Source of the DNA: Flavobacteriaceae bacterium NBU2977 | GTDB taxonomy: Bacteria; Bacteroidota; Bacteroidia; Flavobacteriales; Flavobacteriaceae | Assembly: GCA_019931105.1 (NCBI GenBank) | Contig: JAIOUW010000007.1 | Span: 1 to 63,651 of the forward strand | Length of the DNA: 63,651 bases | Reading direction: 5' to 3' | In this document: one piece after another, positions 61,935 through 63,651 of the stretch | Layout: every line of letters starts with the position of its first letter | Numbering within the stretch: the stretch's first letter is position 1 | The notes under the pieces: generated by a model | What the model was told of the DNA's origin: nothing | The model's database searches: none | Seen by the model: the letters and a program-made list of their open reading frames with translations, nothing else | Translations under genes and position numbers: made by a program

Positions 61935-62723
61935 ATGAACATTAGAACTACTTTCATATTACTACTGACTTTAGTCTGCTTTGAATCCTTTTCTCAAAGC
62001 ATTTTTTCTGCTTTACGTCACGACGACGCTATCGATTTAAGAACAGATTCTAAAGTAAAAGAACTTACAAAGACCACTGTTTTCTACAACAAAAGCGGAA
62101 CTGAAACCAAAAAAGATATTATAGTTTTAAATAAGCTAAATAAAATCACATCTGAATTGAGATATGACGAAAATGGAAAATTAGAAACACGCCTTTCTCG
62201 GACTTTTGATTCTACTGGAATTAGAAGTTTACAAAGAAAAATTGAACGTTGGCATCCAGTTATTGGATATAGTTCCGAAACAGCTACTTACGAATACGAT
62301 GAAAATGGTTTTATGATTAAAATAACAGACCGAAATCAAAACAACCAAATTATTAGAGAAACATTTCTAAAAAATAATGAAAATGGTCATCCAATAGAGT
62401 TAAAGCTGTATGCTGGAAATTCAAACTCTTATGGAACCGAAATTGCGGAATATAACTATCCGAATAATTTAGCAATTACAAAGGTTCTTGACGATAATGG
62501 AAAAATAATATCTGAAAGCAAACACAAAATTGACTTTTCAATTAAAGATTTAGATAATTCAGAATATGACGAAAACGGAAATTTAATAAAGTCAAAAAAT
62601 TACGAATACGAATATAAATACGACAAGAATCTGAATTGGAAAAAGAAAGTTATTTACAAAGTAGTAAATGGCAAAAGAAAGAAATATCAGGTCTTGACAA
62701 GAAAAATAAAATATGAAAAATAA
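61935..62723 (+). CDS. Exported YD-repeat-like protein, unknown function
   Basis: A 262-residue protein with signal peptide (cleavage after ESFSQ) and short repeats of the YD/RHS type: ELRYDENGKLETRLSRTF, ATYEYDENGFMIKITDRN, SEYDENGNLIKSKNYEYEY. Such repeats build beta-solenoid or RHS-like sheets, as in Bacteroidota secreted proteins, without toxin or protease domains here. The gene is strongly AT-rich and its codons (AAA, GAA, ATT) differ from the core neighbours. Boundary elements lie on both sides, suggesting it is a mobile single-gene unit. Confidence 0.65.
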   Translation: MNIRTTFILLLTLVCFESFSQSIFSALRHDDAIDLRTDSKVKELTKTTVFYNKSGTETKKDIIVLNKLNKITSELRYDENGKLETRLSRTFDSTGIRSLQRKIERWHPVIGYSSETATYEYDENGFMIKITDRNQNNQIIRETFLKNNENGHPIELKLYAGNSNSYGTEIAEYNYPNNLAITKVLDDNGKIISESKHKIDFSIKDLDNSEYDENGNLIKSKNYEYEYKYDKNLNWKKKVIYKVVNGKRKKYQVLTRKIKYEK

Positions 62724-62728
62724 AAACT

Positions 62729-62865
62729 GTAGCTAACAATGTATAACCGCAATTACGGCGGATTCGACTACGTCCGAATCCACTCGGAATTGCTAACGCC
62801 AGTTCTTAACCGAAAATTAATGCATATTAACCCGTAACTGACGGTTATACGAGACCGTTGCCTAC
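62729..62865. repeat. Complete cassette-boundary element (nested inverted repeats)
   Basis: The outer arms are GTAGCTAAC (62729-62737) and GTTGCCTAC (62857-62865), inverted at seven of nine positions. The inner arms are TATAACCG (62742-62749) and CGGTTATA (62842-62849), inverted perfectly. The spacers are unequal (4 and 7 bases). Inside lie GCAATT/AATTGC (62749-62754, 62788-62793) and GGATTCG/CGAATCC (62760-62766, 62775-62781). The left arm lies six bases after one stop codon and the right arm ends five bases before the next ATG. Confidence 0.7.
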
Positions 62866-62869
62866 AATT

Positions 62870-63433
62870 ATGAAAAAAATCCTGCTGACATTAATAATCT
62901 TAATTTCATTGACTGCTTGCGAATCGAAAAAAAGCAACTCAACTGAAAAAAATGTGGCGGAATCTGAAACACTAATCTTTGATTCAGAAACTGAATTAAC
63001 TGAATTAGAGAAAGAAGAAAAATTAAGGACTAAAATTAACGACCAATATTTGGCTGAACTTTCCAAATGTTCCCAAAATGTAGATGCCGTAACTGACTTT
63101 AATGGAAAAACGGAATTTTGGCGGATTTGCGAAACCGATAATGGGAAAAGAATTATACAAATTGACTCGCACGAAGAAACAGTTCTTTACGAAGAAGTTT
63201 ATTACGAACAAAACGGAGAACTTATTTATGCGGAGGAATCAATAAAATATATGCCAATTAACCATTACACTCTGCAACCTTGGACTTGCCAATTTTACGC
63301 AGAAAATGGAAAATTAGTTTCATTAATGTCATTGGGACACGGAAAAACAGAAGATGACGAATGGAATCCTGAAATAATATTTGAAATGCATAAAAACAGA
63401 ATAGCGGAATTGAATAAAATCGAGAATGAATAA
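62870..63433 (+). CDS. Lipoprotein of unknown function
   Basis: A 187-residue lipoprotein (SLTAC, Cys about 17) with a charged, Glu/Ser-rich linker and a beta-rich C-terminal domain (YEEVYYEQNGELIYAEESIK, YTLQPWTCQFYAENGKLVSL). I do not recognise a family. Like the preceding gene it is very AT-rich and sits between two boundary elements, so it is most likely a second mobile single-gene unit. The ATG at 62870 follows the element directly. Confidence 0.65.
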   Translation: MKKILLTLIILISLTACESKKSNSTEKNVAESETLIFDSETELTELEKEEKLRTKINDQYLAELSKCSQNVDAVTDFNGKTEFWRICETDNGKRIIQIDSHEETVLYEEVYYEQNGELIYAEESIKYMPINHYTLQPWTCQFYAENGKLVSLMSLGHGKTEDDEWNPEIIFEMHKNRIAELNKIENE

Positions 63434-63441
63434 AAATAACT

Positions 63442-63600
63442 GTAGGCAACACCGGCTATAGTTCATTGCGGCGGAATTTCCTAATCGGAAATTCCCAGTG
63501 TGTTTGCTATCTTTGGTTTAAGGCGGAATAGTTCTGCCGAACCATTCCGCAACGCAATCTTAGGTACTGTGTAAAAAAACAAGCTTTTTCCTTAAAATTT
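63442..63600. repeat. Cassette-boundary element, left half
   Basis: GTAGGCAAC (63442-63450) is the exact reverse complement of the right arm GTTGCCTAC at 62857. It is followed by CTATAG, then a perfect 9-bp hairpin GGAATTTCC-TAATC-GGAAATTCC (63473-63495) and further imperfect inverted repeats (GCGGAATAG, CCATTCCGC). The right half may lie beyond this or be absent. Confidence 0.6.
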
Positions 63601-63651
63601 TAGGAAACAAGTTGATCTATCAAGTTGTTATCCTGTGCAGCAATAGCTTCA
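63601..63651. other. Right edge of window, nothing recognised
   Basis: Short AT-rich tail with no supported gene. Confidence 0.3.

Noticed and set aside
62724-63600. Calling the boundary elements classical integron attC sites
   Set aside because: The arms do not fit R' GTTRRRY or R'' RYYYAAC, and no integron integrase gene is visible in the window.
1-63651. CRISPR array, rRNA or tRNA genes
   Set aside because: No regularly spaced direct repeats and no tRNA cloverleaf or rRNA signature were found by reading; small RNAs cannot be excluded without computation.

Overview
The window is chromosomal DNA from a member of the Bacteroidota, almost certainly a marine Flavobacteriaceae. A Maribacter/Zobellia/Arenibacter-type relative is my guess from protein style. 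The signs are AT-rich intergenic DNA, near absence of Shine-Dalgarno sequences, many promoters of the Bacteroidota type (TAnnTTTG at -7), lipoproteins with short lipoboxes, a CarB without the C-terminal allosteric domain, type B L31, and families largely confined to this phylum (GlmU-family protein, 'sensor of ECF-type sigma factor', DUF4199, DUF6263). No rRNA, tRNA or CRISPR array was recognised.

Layout. (1) About 1-16.9 kb is an accessory, patchwork region. Two decayed IS1182-type transposase 3' ends (1-492 and about 3611-3900) bracket a small module: a CPVC thiol-redox protein, an unknown exported protein, a DUF2024 protein and a MarR-type regulator with a four-cysteine C-terminal tail, sharing a TTAGGATT motif upstream. 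Then come single genes (DUF5694 lipoprotein, beta-barrel protein, serine hydrolases, an ECF sigma/anti-sigma pair, S41 protease, DinB, VOC proteins, amidohydrolase, SRPBCC, quinone oxidoreductase, GyrI-like), several gene fragments, and repeated structured boundary elements at stop codons. (2) 17-57 kb is mostly core: bestrophin and a GIY-YIG-like protein, rpmH-carB, cls with a lytic transglycosylase, mtaB, LytTR and CPBP genes, a GlmU-family protein and rpmE2, an operon of DUF4199, GT2, phosphohexomutase and ABC exporter, a second ECF sigma locus, an RsmB-like methyltransferase, an M20 hydrolase, purL, and a complete beta-oxidation cluster (acyl-CoA ligase, MarR, FadN-type bifunctional enzyme, thiolase, acyl-CoA dehydrogenase), followed by a PLP decarboxylase. 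(3) 57-61.6 kb holds a broken GH15 gene, flavobacterial palindromic repeats, and an M28 peptidase/ChbG deacetylase/M1 aminopeptidase run. (4) 61.6 kb to the end is accessory again: a tyrosine recombinase remnant, then two very AT-rich cassette-like genes separated by large nested inverted-repeat elements.

How the genes work together. The clearest functional unit is the fatty-acid degradation cluster at 47-55.3 kb, laid out like Bacillus fadNAE but headed by a MarR gene with a perfect 22-bp palindrome in its promoter. A four-helix-bundle ORF with its own imperfect inverted repeats is inserted exactly between thiolase and acyl-CoA dehydrogenase. The most novel-looking feature is the set of cassette-boundary elements, which look like integron attC sites in plan (bipartite inverted arms with unequal spacers, abutting stop and start codons) but do not match the attC consensus. 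The second is the cysteine-rich MarR/thiol module at 0.5-2.5 kb.
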